NCBI GenBank assembly: GCA_963573385.1
Contig: CAUYLG010071776.1
Location: forward strand, 1-64,000
Origin: Cacajao melanocephalus
Taxonomy: Eukaryota; Chordata; Mammalia; Primates; Pitheciidae
Length of the DNA stretch: 64,000 nucleotides
Reading direction: 5' to 3'
In this document: positions 50,803 to 64,000 of the stretch, one piece after another
Numbering within the stretch: the first letter of the stretch is position 1
Layout: every line of letters starts with the position of its first letter
Notes under the pieces: generated by a model
What the model was told of the DNA's origin: nothing
Seen by the model: the letters and a program-made list of their open reading frames with translations, nothing else
Databases searched by the model: none
Program-made: the position numbers and the translations under genes

Positions 50803-51098
50803 GGCTGGGCACCATGGCTAACACCTGTAATCCCGGCATTTTGGGAGGCTGAGTCAAGTGGATCACTTGAGGTCAGGAGTTTGAGACCAGCCTAGCCAAC
50901 ACGGTGAAACCCCATCTTTATTAAAAATACAAAAAATTAGCTGGGCGTGGTGGCACATGCCTGTAATCCCAGATACTTGAGAGGCTGAGGCATGAGAATC
51001 ACTTCAACCTGGGAGGCAGAGGGTGAAGTGAGTCGAGATCATGCCACTTCACTCCAGCCTACATGACAGAGGGAGACTCCATCTCAAAAAAAAGGAAA
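50803..51098 (+). mobile_element. Alu
   Basis: Full dimer. agatatgatag before and agatatagta after suggest a target duplication. Confidence 0.93.
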
Positions 51099-51232
51099 AG
51101 ATATAGTAATCTGGTGCTTCTTGAATAGTCAAAATGATCAACCATAACATCTACGGTTCCCGGTACCTAGTAGGTACTTAGGAAATGGGAGCTTGTATTA
51201 TTATTACTGGTGCCTAAGAAATAAGCATTGCT

Positions 51233-51534
51233 GGCTGGGCACGGTGGCTCACGCCTATAACCCCAGCACTTTGGGAGGCTGAGGCGGGAGGATCATGAAG
51301 TCAGGAGATGGAGATCATCGTGGCCAACATGGTGAAACCCCATCTCTACTAAAAATACAAAAAATTATCTGGGCATGGTGGTGAGTGCCTGTAGTCCCAG
51401 CTACTCAGGAGGCCGAGGCAGGGTAATCGCTTAAACCAGGGAGGTGGAGGTTGTGGTGAACCAGAGATCGCGCCACTGCACTGGGGTGACAGAATAAGAC
51501 TCCGTCTCAAAAAAAAACGAAAGAAAAGAAAAAA
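51233..51534 (+). mobile_element. Alu with perfect target-site duplication
   Basis: aagaaataagcattg is present on both sides. The atcatgaagtcaggagatgg segment is AluY/Sc-like. Confidence 0.95.
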
Positions 51535-52141
51535 AGAAATAAGCATTGTTTCCACCTCTGCGTGAGGAAGGAGCTAGAGCCTGCACTGGAGTGAGACAGG
51601 CCTGGGAATTGACTAAATAAATGCGTGATCTTAATGAAGCAAGTCACCTGAGTCTTCTGAGACTTGGTTTCTCTCATCTGTAAAATGAGAATAACGATGC
51701 CTTTCTCCTGGACCACTGTGAAGCAGATGGTGCACATCAAGTGCTTGGCATAAGGCCTGGTGCTAGAGCAATTGTCCAATAAATGGCAGCTATGCCATTC
51801 CTAATAACAGTTATTCCAGAACTCTGCACCTCATGGGCTCTGATTCCACCTGCTTTGTGTACCCAAAGAGTCCATCTCATTCCTGGGTCCTGGAAACAAT
51901 CCTTCCTTTGCATGGGGCTTGGCAGTCGCCAGAACATCTTTGAATCCTCCCTCCTGCTGGAGCCTCCACCACCACCTGTGAGATGGGGTCATGCTGCTCT
52001 CCCCACTGAGCAGACAGGTGACCGACCCCAAGGATTTTGGTGACTTGCCCAAGGCGACTCAGCGGGGACTGGAAGCTGGGTTTGGGTGAAGCCCAAGAAC
52101 TCTCTCTGACGTCCTCATGCCCCATAAGAAGTCTGCAAGTC
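51535..52141. other. Upstream region with MIR relic
   Basis: Sense MIR-like at 51600-51785 (ggtttctctcatctgtaaaa, then caataaatggcag). The remainder is unique. Confidence 0.5.
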
Positions 52142-52496
<355 letters not shown>

Positions 52497-52499
52497 TCA

Positions 52500-53217
<718 letters not shown>

Positions 53218-53228
53218 CCAAATGCATT

Positions 53229-53709
53229 ATTCAACTGAGGTGAGTGCCCTGTGACAGCAATGACAAAAGCCCCCCCTCCACATTGAGTCATCCCTTTACT
53301 CTGAGCTCCATGGACTTCTGGAGGGCTCAGAGAGCAATCTCACATGTCACCTTGCTGTGTGGCTATAGGGATACCCTTACTACCCATCACTCTCCTCTCA
53401 AGCATGCACCCAGTCTTCTGAACTGCATCATTTTACAGATAAGAAAACTAAGACACAAACGAGGAAAAATGACTGACTGGCCACTTGTCAATAAAGTGAG
53501 GAAACAGGAGTGGTAGCAAGGTGTCCAACAGCTCCCTGGGACAAGCGGCCTCTTAACCACAGTTCAGAAAATCGAAGAGTGCAGGCTGTGGGGTGTTGTC
53601 AACTGTCTTCTTCCTAAGTCTCCTTATCTGTGCTGGAGAAAACCCTAGAAACCTTTGCCAGAGATGGCCACATCACTGTCCTTACCTCCCCTGCTGCTCT
53701 TGAATGATT
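53229..53709. other. Upstream region, unique
   Basis: About 480 bases. A MIR-like patch (cattttacagataagaaaac) at about 53429. Confidence 0.4.
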
Positions 53710-54178
53710 CTTTTTTTTTCTTTCTTTTTTCGAGATGGAGTCTTGCTCTGTAGCCCAGGCTGGAGTGCAGTGGTGCGATCTTGGCTCACTGCAACCTCTA
53801 CCTCCCGGGTTCAAGCAATTCTGTGCCCTAGCCTCCTGGCCTCCCAGCCTCCCAAGAAGCTGGGATTACAGGGTCATGCCATCACACCCAGCTAATTTTT
53901 TTATTTTTATTTTTTTGAGACAGAGTTTCACTCTTGTTGTCCAGTTGGAGTGCGATGGCATGATCTGGGCTCACCACAACCTCCACCTCCCGAGTTCAAG
54001 CAATTCTCCCACCTCAGCCTCCCATGGTGGCACACACCTGGCTAATTTTTGTATTTTTAGTAAAGACAGTGTTTCGCCATGTTGGCCAGGCTGGTCTCAA
54101 ACTCTTGAGCTCAGGCAATCTGCTTGCCTTGGCCTCCCAAAGTGCTAAGATTACAGGTGTGAGCCACAGGGCCTGGCC
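53710..54178 (-). mobile_element. Composite of two Alus in one orientation
   Basis: A minus-strand Alu is interrupted at about 53906 by a second (tttttgagacagagtttcac). ctcttgaatg with a following gattct or gttct flanks the whole unit (about 53697 and 54179), so one inserted into the other. Confidence 0.88.
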
Positions 54179-55016
54179 TCTTGAATGGTTCTGAGATGCT
54201 GTGGTGGGCTTTTGGATATGGGCACAGAAACACCGCTGAGAAAAGATGAGCATCGCAGGTGGACCCAGGATACAGGAGGCGCTCAATTTAGCAAGAATAT
54301 CCCTCCCTTAAGCATAAACATACAACAGCTCAGAAACTCGGCGAAAGCTCTGAAAATGAGCCTCCACTCAATGAAGCATGACGTGTGACGTGTGCCTGTT
54401 CCACAGAATGCAGTTTGAAGCCCTGATTCCACCCCTGGCTTTTGTCCCCCACCCCAGCCCCTCATGTGCTTAGCACCCTTCATTGGCCTAGGAGCTCTTA
54501 GTAGGCAGCATCGGCCCTCTCCATCGGTTTACTTATTTCTCCATGCCTGTTGGCAGCAACATGTGTCTTTTTGTTCCTCTGCTTAGCACTTCAGGCTGAG
54601 AAGTGGCTTTGAGGTTTTTCTTCTCTGGGTGTGGCTTCCTAGCATTCACAATGACAAGCCCTCAGGCTGCTCTATCTGCAGGGCCTAGGCGGGGTGCCTC
54701 TGCTTGCTGAACTGCTGTTAGCAAGCTAGGCAAAAAAGGGAACATCCAACGTGGGGTACGCATCCATGCCGTTCCACTGCCTATTTCCTGCTATCCACCT
54801 TCAGGGTGGGATTTCATGTCGTGGCCCTGCTGTGTGTGGTCAGCAGGGGCGTGTCACTACTCTGATCAGTAAGAGGGAATGGGCCCAAGGAGCATTTAAT
54901 TGCCAATGCAAGGCTTTCTAGAGCCCTCTTTCTCTGAGCCATGGAGGATATTTAAGAAGGTGACTGCCCCCAGCTGACCCAAGATGCTCATATTAATTGG
55001 AGTAAGATGAAGCTTT
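54179..55016. other. Upstream region, unique
   Basis: About 840 bases without a recognised repeat or gene. Confidence 0.45.
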
Positions 55017-55480
55017 TTGCTAAGTGCTGTGGCTCACGCCTGCAATCCCAATGTTTTGGGTGGGAGGATCACTTGAGGCTAGGAGTTTGAGACCAGCTTG
55101 GGCAACATAATGAGACCTCATCACTACCAAAAAAAGTTTTCGTAATTTTAATGTAAATTAAATTAAATTTCTTTTCCTTTTTTTTTTTTTTAATAGAGAT
55201 GGGGGTTTCACCTTGTTGGTCAGGCTGGTCTTGAACTCCTGATCTCAGGTGATCCACTGGCCTTGGCCTCCCAAAGTGCTGAGATTACAGGCGTGAGCCA
55301 CTGTGCCTTGCCAAATTAAATTAAATTTCAATTTGTTGGTGAAGTGGGGCATGCCTGTAATCCAGCTACTTAGGAGGCTGAGGTGGGAAGATCACTTGAG
55401 CCCAGGAGTCTGAGGCTGCACCGCTGCACTCCAGCCTGGATGATAGAAGGAGACCCTGCCTCTAAAAATAAAACGTAAAC
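55017..55480 (+). mobile_element. Old Alu split by a minus-strand Alu arm
   Basis: Plus-strand pieces at 55017-55136 and 55334-55480 are separated by an AT-rich stretch and a minus-strand arm at 55180-55312. aaattaaattaaattt occurs before and after the arm, marking its insertion. Confidence 0.85.
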
Positions 55481-55500
55481 TTTTTTTAAAAAAAGAAGCA

Positions 55501-56330
<830 letters not shown>

Positions 56331-56573
56331 GCCTGGTGCAGTGGATCACGCCTATGATCCCTTTTGGATGCCAAGGCAGGAGGATGGCTGGAGTCCTGGA
56401 ATTGGAGACCAGCCCAGGGAACAAAGTAGACCCTGTCGCTACTAAAAATACATTTTTTAAAAAAATTAGCCAGGTGTGGTGGCTCATGCCTGTAGTCTCA
56501 ACTACTCAGGAGGCTGAGGTGAGAGGATCACTTGAGCCCAGGAGGTTGAGGCTACAGTAAGCCATAATAGTGT
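56331..56573 (+). mobile_element. Alu, 3'-truncated
   Basis: An old copy from gcctggtgcagtggatcacg that stops at taagccataatag, before the usual right end. Confidence 0.88.
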
Positions 56574-56720
56574 ACCTGTGAAGTAGATTCTACAGTTGTT
56601 ATCCTCATTTTACAGAGGAGGAAACCAAGGCTCAGGGAGGTGACATCTCTTGCCCAAGCTCAGGTGGCAAAAAGCCAAAGCCAGAACTAATCCACGAGTG
56701 GCTGGTGCAAAAGGTTAACC
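56574..56720 (-). mobile_element. MIR, antisense
   Basis: cctcattttacagaggagga, then gacatctcttgcccaagc, the MIR reverse pattern. Confidence 0.75.
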
Positions 56721-56769
56721 AGTACACTCTGCCACACTCGACACTCAGCCACAAGCAACTTCACTCTTT

Positions 56770-57062
56770 CTTTTTTTTTTTTTGAGACAGAGTCTTGCTC
56801 TGTCATCCAGGCTGGAGTGCAGTGGCACAATCTTTGCTCACTGCAACCTCTGCCTCCTGGGTTCAAACAATTCTCCTGCCTCAGCCTCCTGAGTAGCTGA
56901 GATTACAGGCACCTACCACCATGTCTGGCTAATTTTTGTATTTTCAGTAGAGACGGGGTTTCACCATGTTGACCAGGTCGATCTCAAACTCCTGACATTG
57001 TGATCCACCTGCCTCGGCCTCCCAAAATGCTAGGATTACAGGCGTGAGCCACCGTACCCTGT
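56770..57062 (-). mobile_element. Alu with target-site duplication
   Basis: agcaacttcactctttc flanks it (56753-56770 and about 57064). Confidence 0.95.
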
Positions 57063-57089
57063 CAGCAACTTCACTCTTTCTAAACTTTC

Positions 57090-57400
57090 CCTGGCCCTTT
57101 ACTGGGCTCATCATCTTCACCTTTTACTTCTACCTTTAATGACTATCATTTATATATGTCTTTTCTCCTGCTCCAGACTGTAAACATCTTAAGAGCAAGG
57201 ATTTGTATCATATATTATTTCATAAAATAATATAATAGTAACAATTATTATAATAGTAGTGGTAGCAGCAGCAGCAATTGTTACTATTTAGTGAAGGCGC
57301 ACAACCAGCTTCTCTGCACATTACGCCTATTAATCCATTCAGGGCTCATGAAACTCTGAAGCAGGTACAGGAATCATTCCCTTTTTACATTAATAGCTCA
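57090..57400. mobile_element. L2/MIR-like relics
   Basis: 57090-57215 resembles an L2 3' end (ctcctgctccagactgtaaa, then agcaaggatttgtatc). 57300-57400 is MIR-like. Confidence 0.5.
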
Positions 57401-57457
57401 GTATAGCCAAGGTGAGATTCAGTCCCTAATATTAAAACTTTGATGACTATATAGTTC

Positions 57458-57850
57458 TGTGAGAGGAAAATAAATCTTGGGGCCCCAAAATCACTGAGCT
57501 AAAGGGAAAAGTCAAGCTGGGAACTGCTTAGGGCCAACCTGCCTCCCATTCTATTCAAAGCCACCCCCAGATGCTCACTGAGATAAATGTGTATCTGATT
57601 GCTTCCTTTGGAGAGGCTAATCAGAAACCCAAAAGAATACAACCATTTGTCTCTTATCTACCTGTGACCTGGAAGCTGCCTCCCACTTCGAGTCCTGCCT
57701 TCTTGAGTTGTCCCACCTTTCTGGATAGAACCAAGGTACATCTTACACATATTGATTGGTGTCTCATGTCTCCCTAAAATGTATAAAAGCAAGCTGTGCC
57801 CCTACCACCCTGGGCACATGTCGTCAGTGTCAGGTTTCCATATGCAAGCC
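57458..57850 (+). mobile_element. LTR-like remnant (ERV class I type)
   Basis: It begins tgtgagaggaaaataaatct. A TATA-like tgtataaaagc at about 57780 is followed by gggcacatgtcgtcag, the promoter end of an LTR in plus orientation. Truncated, no viral genes. Family not named. Confidence 0.6.
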
Positions 57851-57994
57851 TGGAGCCTGAAAGTCTGAAGTCCTGCCTGCCCCAGCTGATGTCTCCCACC
57901 CCCTGCCTGCCTTCGCCATTATCCATAATCGCCCAGCGGAGCTTCCCCAGAGAAGCCCTTCACCCAACCCTGCCATCTTAACTGTTCTTATGAT

Positions 57995-58042
57995 GAAAGG
58001 AAGAGAAGGGAAGGGAAGGGGAGGGGAGGGGAGGGGAGGGGA
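57995..58042. repeat. (GGGRA)n purine microsatellite
   Basis: Repeats of GGGAA passing into GGGGA. Confidence 0.9.
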
Positions 58043-58066
58043 ACAAAACAGCATGGAGATTTCTCA

Positions 58067-58440
<374 letters not shown>

Positions 58441-58571
58441 ACAACAACTGCTACTACTACAACAACAAACGACACCAGCACTCATGTTTATCACTGAACT
58501 ATTCACAATGGCAAAGTCATGGAATCAACCTAAGTGCCCATCAGTGGATAACTGGATAAAGAAAATGAGCT

Positions 58572-58596
58572 ACACACACACACACACACACACATA
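58572..58596. repeat. (CA)n inside L1
   Basis: About 12 CA units within the L1 3' region. Confidence 0.85.
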
Positions 58597-58897
58597 TACA
58601 CCATGGAATACTATGCAGCCATGAAAAAGAGTGAAATCATGTCTTTTGCAGCAACATGGATAGGGCTGGAGACCATTATACTCAGTCAAATAACTCAAAC
58701 AGAAAATCAAATACCACATATTCTTACTTATAAGTGGGAACTAAACAATGGGTACACATGGACATACAGACATTAATAGACACTGAAGACTCCAATAGGT
58801 GGGGGGAGTTTGTAGGAGGGTGAGAGTTAAAAAATGACCTGTTGGTTCTATAACCCCCAAACGTGGTATAGTTTAAAAAATATATATTACCTGTTGG

Positions 58898-59198
<301 letters not shown>

Positions 59199-59486
59199 CC
59201 TATTGGGTACAAGGTTCACTATTTGGGTGATGTATACACTAAAAGCCCAGACCTCACCACTATGCAGTATATCCATGTAACAAAACTGTACTTGTACCCA
59301 CTGAATTTATTAAAAAATTATAAAAAGGGTTAAAATAGGAAATCTCATGTTATGTGTGTTTTACAGCAATTAAAAAAAAAAATAACCATTCTTGCCAGAA
59401 CTAGATTCACACAGCAACAGTGGTGAACACCACACAAGAAGATTATGGGAGAGTGGTCTGTTTTTCCCTTCTACCTCTCTGCATTT

Positions 59487-59714
59487 TTCTTTTTTTTTTT
59501 TTTTTTTTGAGATGGAGTCTCACTCTGTCACCCAGGGTAGAGTAGCTGGGCTTACAGGCATCTGCCACCAAGCCCAGCTAACTTTTGTATTTTTAGTAGA
59601 GACAGGGGTTCATCATGTTGGTCAGGCTAGTCTCAAACTCCTGACCTCAGATGATCCACCTGCCTCAGCCTCTCAAAGTGCTAGGATTACAGGCATGAGC
59701 CACTGCACCAGGCC
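59487..59714 (-). mobile_element. Alu with internal deletion and target-site duplication
   Basis: About 75-95 bases are missing (cccagggtagagtagctggg). cctctctgcatttttc and its near copy cctctctacatttttc flank it. Confidence 0.92.
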
Positions 59715-62700
59715 CCTCTCTACATTTTTCAAATGTTCTGCAAGGAGAACATATTACTTTTGTAACCAGACAGAAAGTTATTGAAGTAAATAAATCTGCT
59801 GGTTCTCTGACACTCTGAAAAAATGAATTGTTGCTATTATGTAAATGTGAGTGATACTTTTCCTTATTTAATACAGGGAGGCAAGTTCAAGGATGCCAAC
59901 TGAAGTACAACACCAAGCTGCTCAGTCAAAATAAATGACACACAGAGTGGTCCTCCTCTCTAAGACTAGCCGTTCTCGTGTATATTTAAGGCAATTTAAA
60001 ACAAAACTGGAACCAAAATAAACCCTCTAATGAGCCTCCCCAGAAGCCGTCTGGCTTGGAAACGCTCAAACACAAATGGAAGAGAAACAGAGAGCTACAG
60101 AAAAGCAGGGAACAGCCAGTGTTTCTCCAGGACGTTAACTCACTGCTACTGGGAAAGTTACCCTGTCTGTGAATTTCTGTTCCTTCTGCTTCTGGAAAAC
60201 AGTCCGGTATAGTATAGTATTTGGAATCTGGAAGAGGTTCATGATTTGTATTCATTGCAAATCCATTTCCCCACCCCAGATAAATGCTGAACAAATATTA
60301 AAAGAATACGGGTTTGAAGGGCAGCCAACAGGTCTGCCTGCCAGGGTGTCCTTGGTCCCAGGCCACATAGGCCCACTTTTCCTGGCTCCCCTGCCCTCTG
60401 CTCAGTGCTGGCTACAAGGCAGACAGACAGAATGCAGCCTCCAGGAAGACCGTGAGGAGCTGGGACAACCCCCGAGAGTCCCCTACCCCACTGGCTATAT
60501 GACAGTCCTCAGGTAGCCTCCTTCAGAGCTTCAGTATCCGGTCCTAACCAGTGGAAGGAACAGGATTTTGCAAGGTTGTTGTGAAGGTCAAGTGTTGTCA
60601 CGTGTAAAGTGTCCAGCATCATATTCCTTTGAAATACATGTCTTCATGAGTTGATGGAGTAAAGGAAGTTGCCATAATGTAGTCAGTGCTGAGTGGCGGA
60701 TGGCTGGTTTATAGGAAAGCAGTGGGGTGGAGACAAGGTTCCCAAACCTGGGACTCAGGGTGGGCTCTGGGGAGAAATAGAAGAGAGCCCAGCACTCACT
60801 CCCCGTCAGTGCTAGCCCCACACTGATTAGCACACACAAAGGTGGATGACAGTATGGGATCAGCAGAGCAGGGCCCTGGGCTTTATTTTACACATGAAGA
60901 TACAGAGGCTCCAAGAAGGAGGGAAGGGGGAAGGTCCCCTCCCCTCTGCACCCACATCCACCCACTTCGTCAGATTACATCTATGGAACATGGGGAAGTG
61001 GACTGGGGAACAGCTTAGGTTTCTGCTAGCTCACTCATTCTAAGATTCTATAATAATAAAAAACAAAAAACAAACAAAAAACCCACCCATACACACAAAA
61101 CATAACAGAACACCAAAAAACCCATTTGTGATTCCGGCACACACATGAACTGGGACAGGTTCTTGCATTCTCTAGGTCTCGGTTTCCAAATCCACAAAAC
61201 AAAGGTTTAGGTGAAATCTTCTAGGCTCTTTTCCCCGCTGACAATTGTAATTCCAGTAAGGAAGGCTCTGCTTCCACGCCCCTTGCCCTTCACCTAAAAC
61301 TCCACTTGGGTCCAGGCTCACAAACAGGAAATGTGACACAGAGCTGATGAGTAGTCCATTTCTCTGCTGCAAGGGCGATCTGACAGGAGAACAAAGACTT
61401 TCTGAACTTTACAGCTGAAGCCAGGACTCCATGCCCCAAGACCTTTCTCCAACAGTGTGGGAGGAGGACATTGTTGCTCTCAGGCTGGACCGCCCACACC
61501 ACCCCAACGTGGGTCTATTCATAGGAGGCCCGAAGTTTCCCCGTCTCAGGAAGTCACCTGGTGATTGAGGATGGTGGAGCCCCAGGTGGAGTGCAGGGAG
61601 CACTAAGACCAGTCAGGACTCCTGGGCTCCAGTCTGGACTGAGTGAGCCTAGGGAAGGCCCCATACCCCTCTGAGCCAGGATTTCCCCATCTGTTGGTTG
61701 AGGGGGCTGCACATGGGGCTGGCCGGCTCCCAGCTTGCTGAGTGGTTTCTTTGTGTGGGTGGCACACTGCTCTGATGCAGGAACCATCTCATTGTCTGTG
61801 TCTCAGTCCCATGTCTCTTCCATACCATGTGGCCCTAGAAATGTCTTAATATTTTCGTGCCTCAGTTTCCTCCCTTGTGAAACTAGAATGATAACAATCC
61901 CTACCACCTGGTGTTTCTGGCTGCATAAAAGGCAGGGCTTTTAAAAAGTGGCTAGAATATGTCCGGTGTGAGTAAAAAAAATGCCCAGCACACATGAGCT
62001 ATAATTGTCTCATTATTTGTTTAATCTGGTGTCTGGATGACTTCCCTTTCCCAGTTTGCCCATCTGCAGAAGGGGTGAGCAGAACCCAGGTACCCCTATT
62101 TGCTCTATGACCGGGTCCATGCTGCACCACTCAGAAAGCGAATCTGAAGACCAACCGGAGCCACCCACAGTCGGGAAAGAAGACTCTGGGGGAAAAGACA
62201 GGAAATCCTCTGATGCTGCCTCAAAGCAGATGGATTTGGGGGTTGGCTTCTGCCCCAGGTTGTCGCACACCAGAGAAGGTCTCCAGCTACACCCAGATTC
62301 ACTAGCAAAGGAAGAGTCCTTGGCCCATTTCCAGATTGCCCTGGAGGGGACAACTTTTCAGAGGACAGTGAGATTCAGGGAAGATGTTGGTCCTGGGTTG
62401 ATCTCTGTTCCCGCCTCTGCCCCTGAACCTCATGAGTTAAAGATGAGGCTCTATCATCTCAGCTCTGAGCAGAGATGAGTCAGTCTGGCAGGGCGTGAGT
62501 CTCATACCTCTGAGGCATGGGAGGCGTGGGTCATGCCGCCTCCCTCTGCTCCTCAAAGGGAGTGTCCAAAACCCTGCCTGGCCTGTGTTCTCACCTGCAG
62601 ACTAAGGATCGTCAAATACCTGCTTTGCCAACCCCTGGGAGGATAAAAGTCAGCTAAGGGCAGTTGGCAATGCCCCCCAGAACAGTGGCTCTTGAAGTGA

Positions 62701-63125
62701 AGGCTGCAGACAGATGCTACCTGTTCCTCTATAAGCAGGCACAGAATTGAGAGTAATTCAGTTTTACTGTTTTTACTGAAGCGTGAGTCCACGGAAGATT
62801 AGAAATAAAGGACTGTGCTAAGATGGAAGGCATGATGCAAAGAAAGGTAGAGGACCAGGACCACGTTTCTGCCTCCTAGGAGCGCCCATTGGGCTGCAGA
62901 GGGCTCCGTGTTCAAGATGGAGTTGTAGGTCTCTATCTTGCTGGAATGAGTCACCCAGGCACACTTTCCTCCTTGACTCTAAAACATTTCACCCCATGGC
63001 AAAGGCAATGGGTGTTACAATATCTGCTAGCACTGAGAGACAGGGCCTTTTCACATTGTAAGACAGGAGTGTCTCAGCACTCTGGCCATGCTGTGCAGAA
63101 AGGATGTCTTTACCAGGTATAGACT
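59715..63125. other. Repeat-poor block near the right edge
   Basis: About 3.4 kb. A MIR-like stretch lies at 61840-61990 (ttcgtgcctcagtttcctcc). A/C-rich sequence lies at 61055-61110. A 140-codon plus-strand frame at 62056-62478 has a hydrophilic, Ser/Glu-rich start but no known domain. A first exon of GGTA1 could lie in this kind of unique DNA, but I cannot place one. Confidence 0.4.
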
Positions 63126-63405
63126 TTTTTTTTTTTTTTAAGGCAGAGTCTCATTCTGTCACCTGGCTGGAGTGCAGTGGCGCCATCTCAGCTCACTGCA
63201 ACCCTCAAGCGATTCTCCTGCTTCAGACTTCTGAGTAGCAGGATTACAGGCACCTGCCACCACGCCCGGCTAATTTTTATATTTTTAGCAGAGATGATGT
63301 TTCACCATGTTGGCCAGGCTGGTCTCAAATTCCTGACCTCAGGTGATCTGCTTGCCTTAGCCTCTCAAAGTGCTGGGATTACAGGTGTGAGCCACTGTGC
63401 CAGGC
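63125..63405 (-). mobile_element. Alu with long target-site duplication
   Basis: taccaggtatagactttt is present on both sides (about 63110 and 63407). Confidence 0.95.
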
Positions 63406-63478
63406 TTACCAGGTATAGACTTTTTATAGCTGAAAGGAACCTCATTTTGCAGATGCAGAAACAGGCTTAACCAGAGGC

Positions 63479-63481
<3 letters not shown>

Positions 63482-63525
<44 letters not shown>
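63482..63525. repeat. (GT)n microsatellite
   Basis: About 22 uninterrupted GT units. Confidence 0.95.
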
Positions 63526-63527
<2 letters not shown>

Positions 63528-63532
63528 AAAGT

Positions 63533-63656
63533 TTCTTTTAGAGACAGGGTCTCACTATGTTGCTCAGGCTGGAGTACAGTGGCTCTTCACAGACATGACC
63601 ATAGCACACTGTAGTCTCAAACTCCTGGCCTCAAGTGATCTTCCCACCTCAGCCTG
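63533..63656 (-). mobile_element. Alu fragment
   Basis: Minus-strand first arm from agagacagggtctcactatg to cccacctcagcct. Confidence 0.85.
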
Positions 63657-63689
63657 TTAAGATGTGAACTCTTAAAGGCTTCATGTCCT

Positions 63690-64000
<311 letters not shown>

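Overview
This is a 64-kb piece of primate nuclear DNA. More than fifty Alu dimers and fragments, several 3'-end L1 fragments, MIR/L2 relics, an MLT1-type LTR and other LTR-like remnants place it in a simian genome. Nothing prokaryotic is present.

The one recognisable gene is GGTA1, the UDP-galactose:beta-galactoside alpha-1,3-galactosyltransferase (family GT6), on the minus strand. All six coding exons (conventional exons 4 to 9) can be placed to the base: 24273-24352, 19965-20000, 17905-17970, 16763-16879, 9131-9268 and 4618-5311. Every junction is GT-AG and every intron is phase 2. The joined frame is open for 376 codons, with the DVD metal-binding motif, the catalytic glutamate and the usual donor- and acceptor-binding residues. 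Apes and Old World monkeys carry this gene only as a pseudogene. An intact GGTA1 among simian Alus therefore points to a New World monkey; a strepsirrhine is the less likely alternative.

Layout. 1-4617: 3' flank and probable 3' UTR, with a local duplication. 4618-24352: coding exons and introns 4 to 8, with an old antisense L1 in intron 8, a 90-bp-arm inverted repeat in intron 7 and Alus throughout. 24451-25052: a truncated antisense L1 with target-site duplications, about 90 bp upstream of the start-codon exon. 25-64 kb: intron 3 and upstream gene or intergenic DNA dominated by repeats. It holds LTR remnants, Alu clusters (37-39 kb, 42.8-47 kb, 49-56 kb), an approximately 260-bp TTC/CTC tract grown from an Alu tail, and an L1 split by two Alus (58-59.3 kb). 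The 5' UTR exons of GGTA1 must lie here or beyond the right edge, but nothing in the sequence lets me place them. I found no second gene with support.

No new multi-gene system is visible. The points most worth a second look are the intact GGTA1, its frame-neutral stem cassette exons, the intronic inverted repeat, the GAA/TTC tract, and several inverted Alu-Alu junctions.
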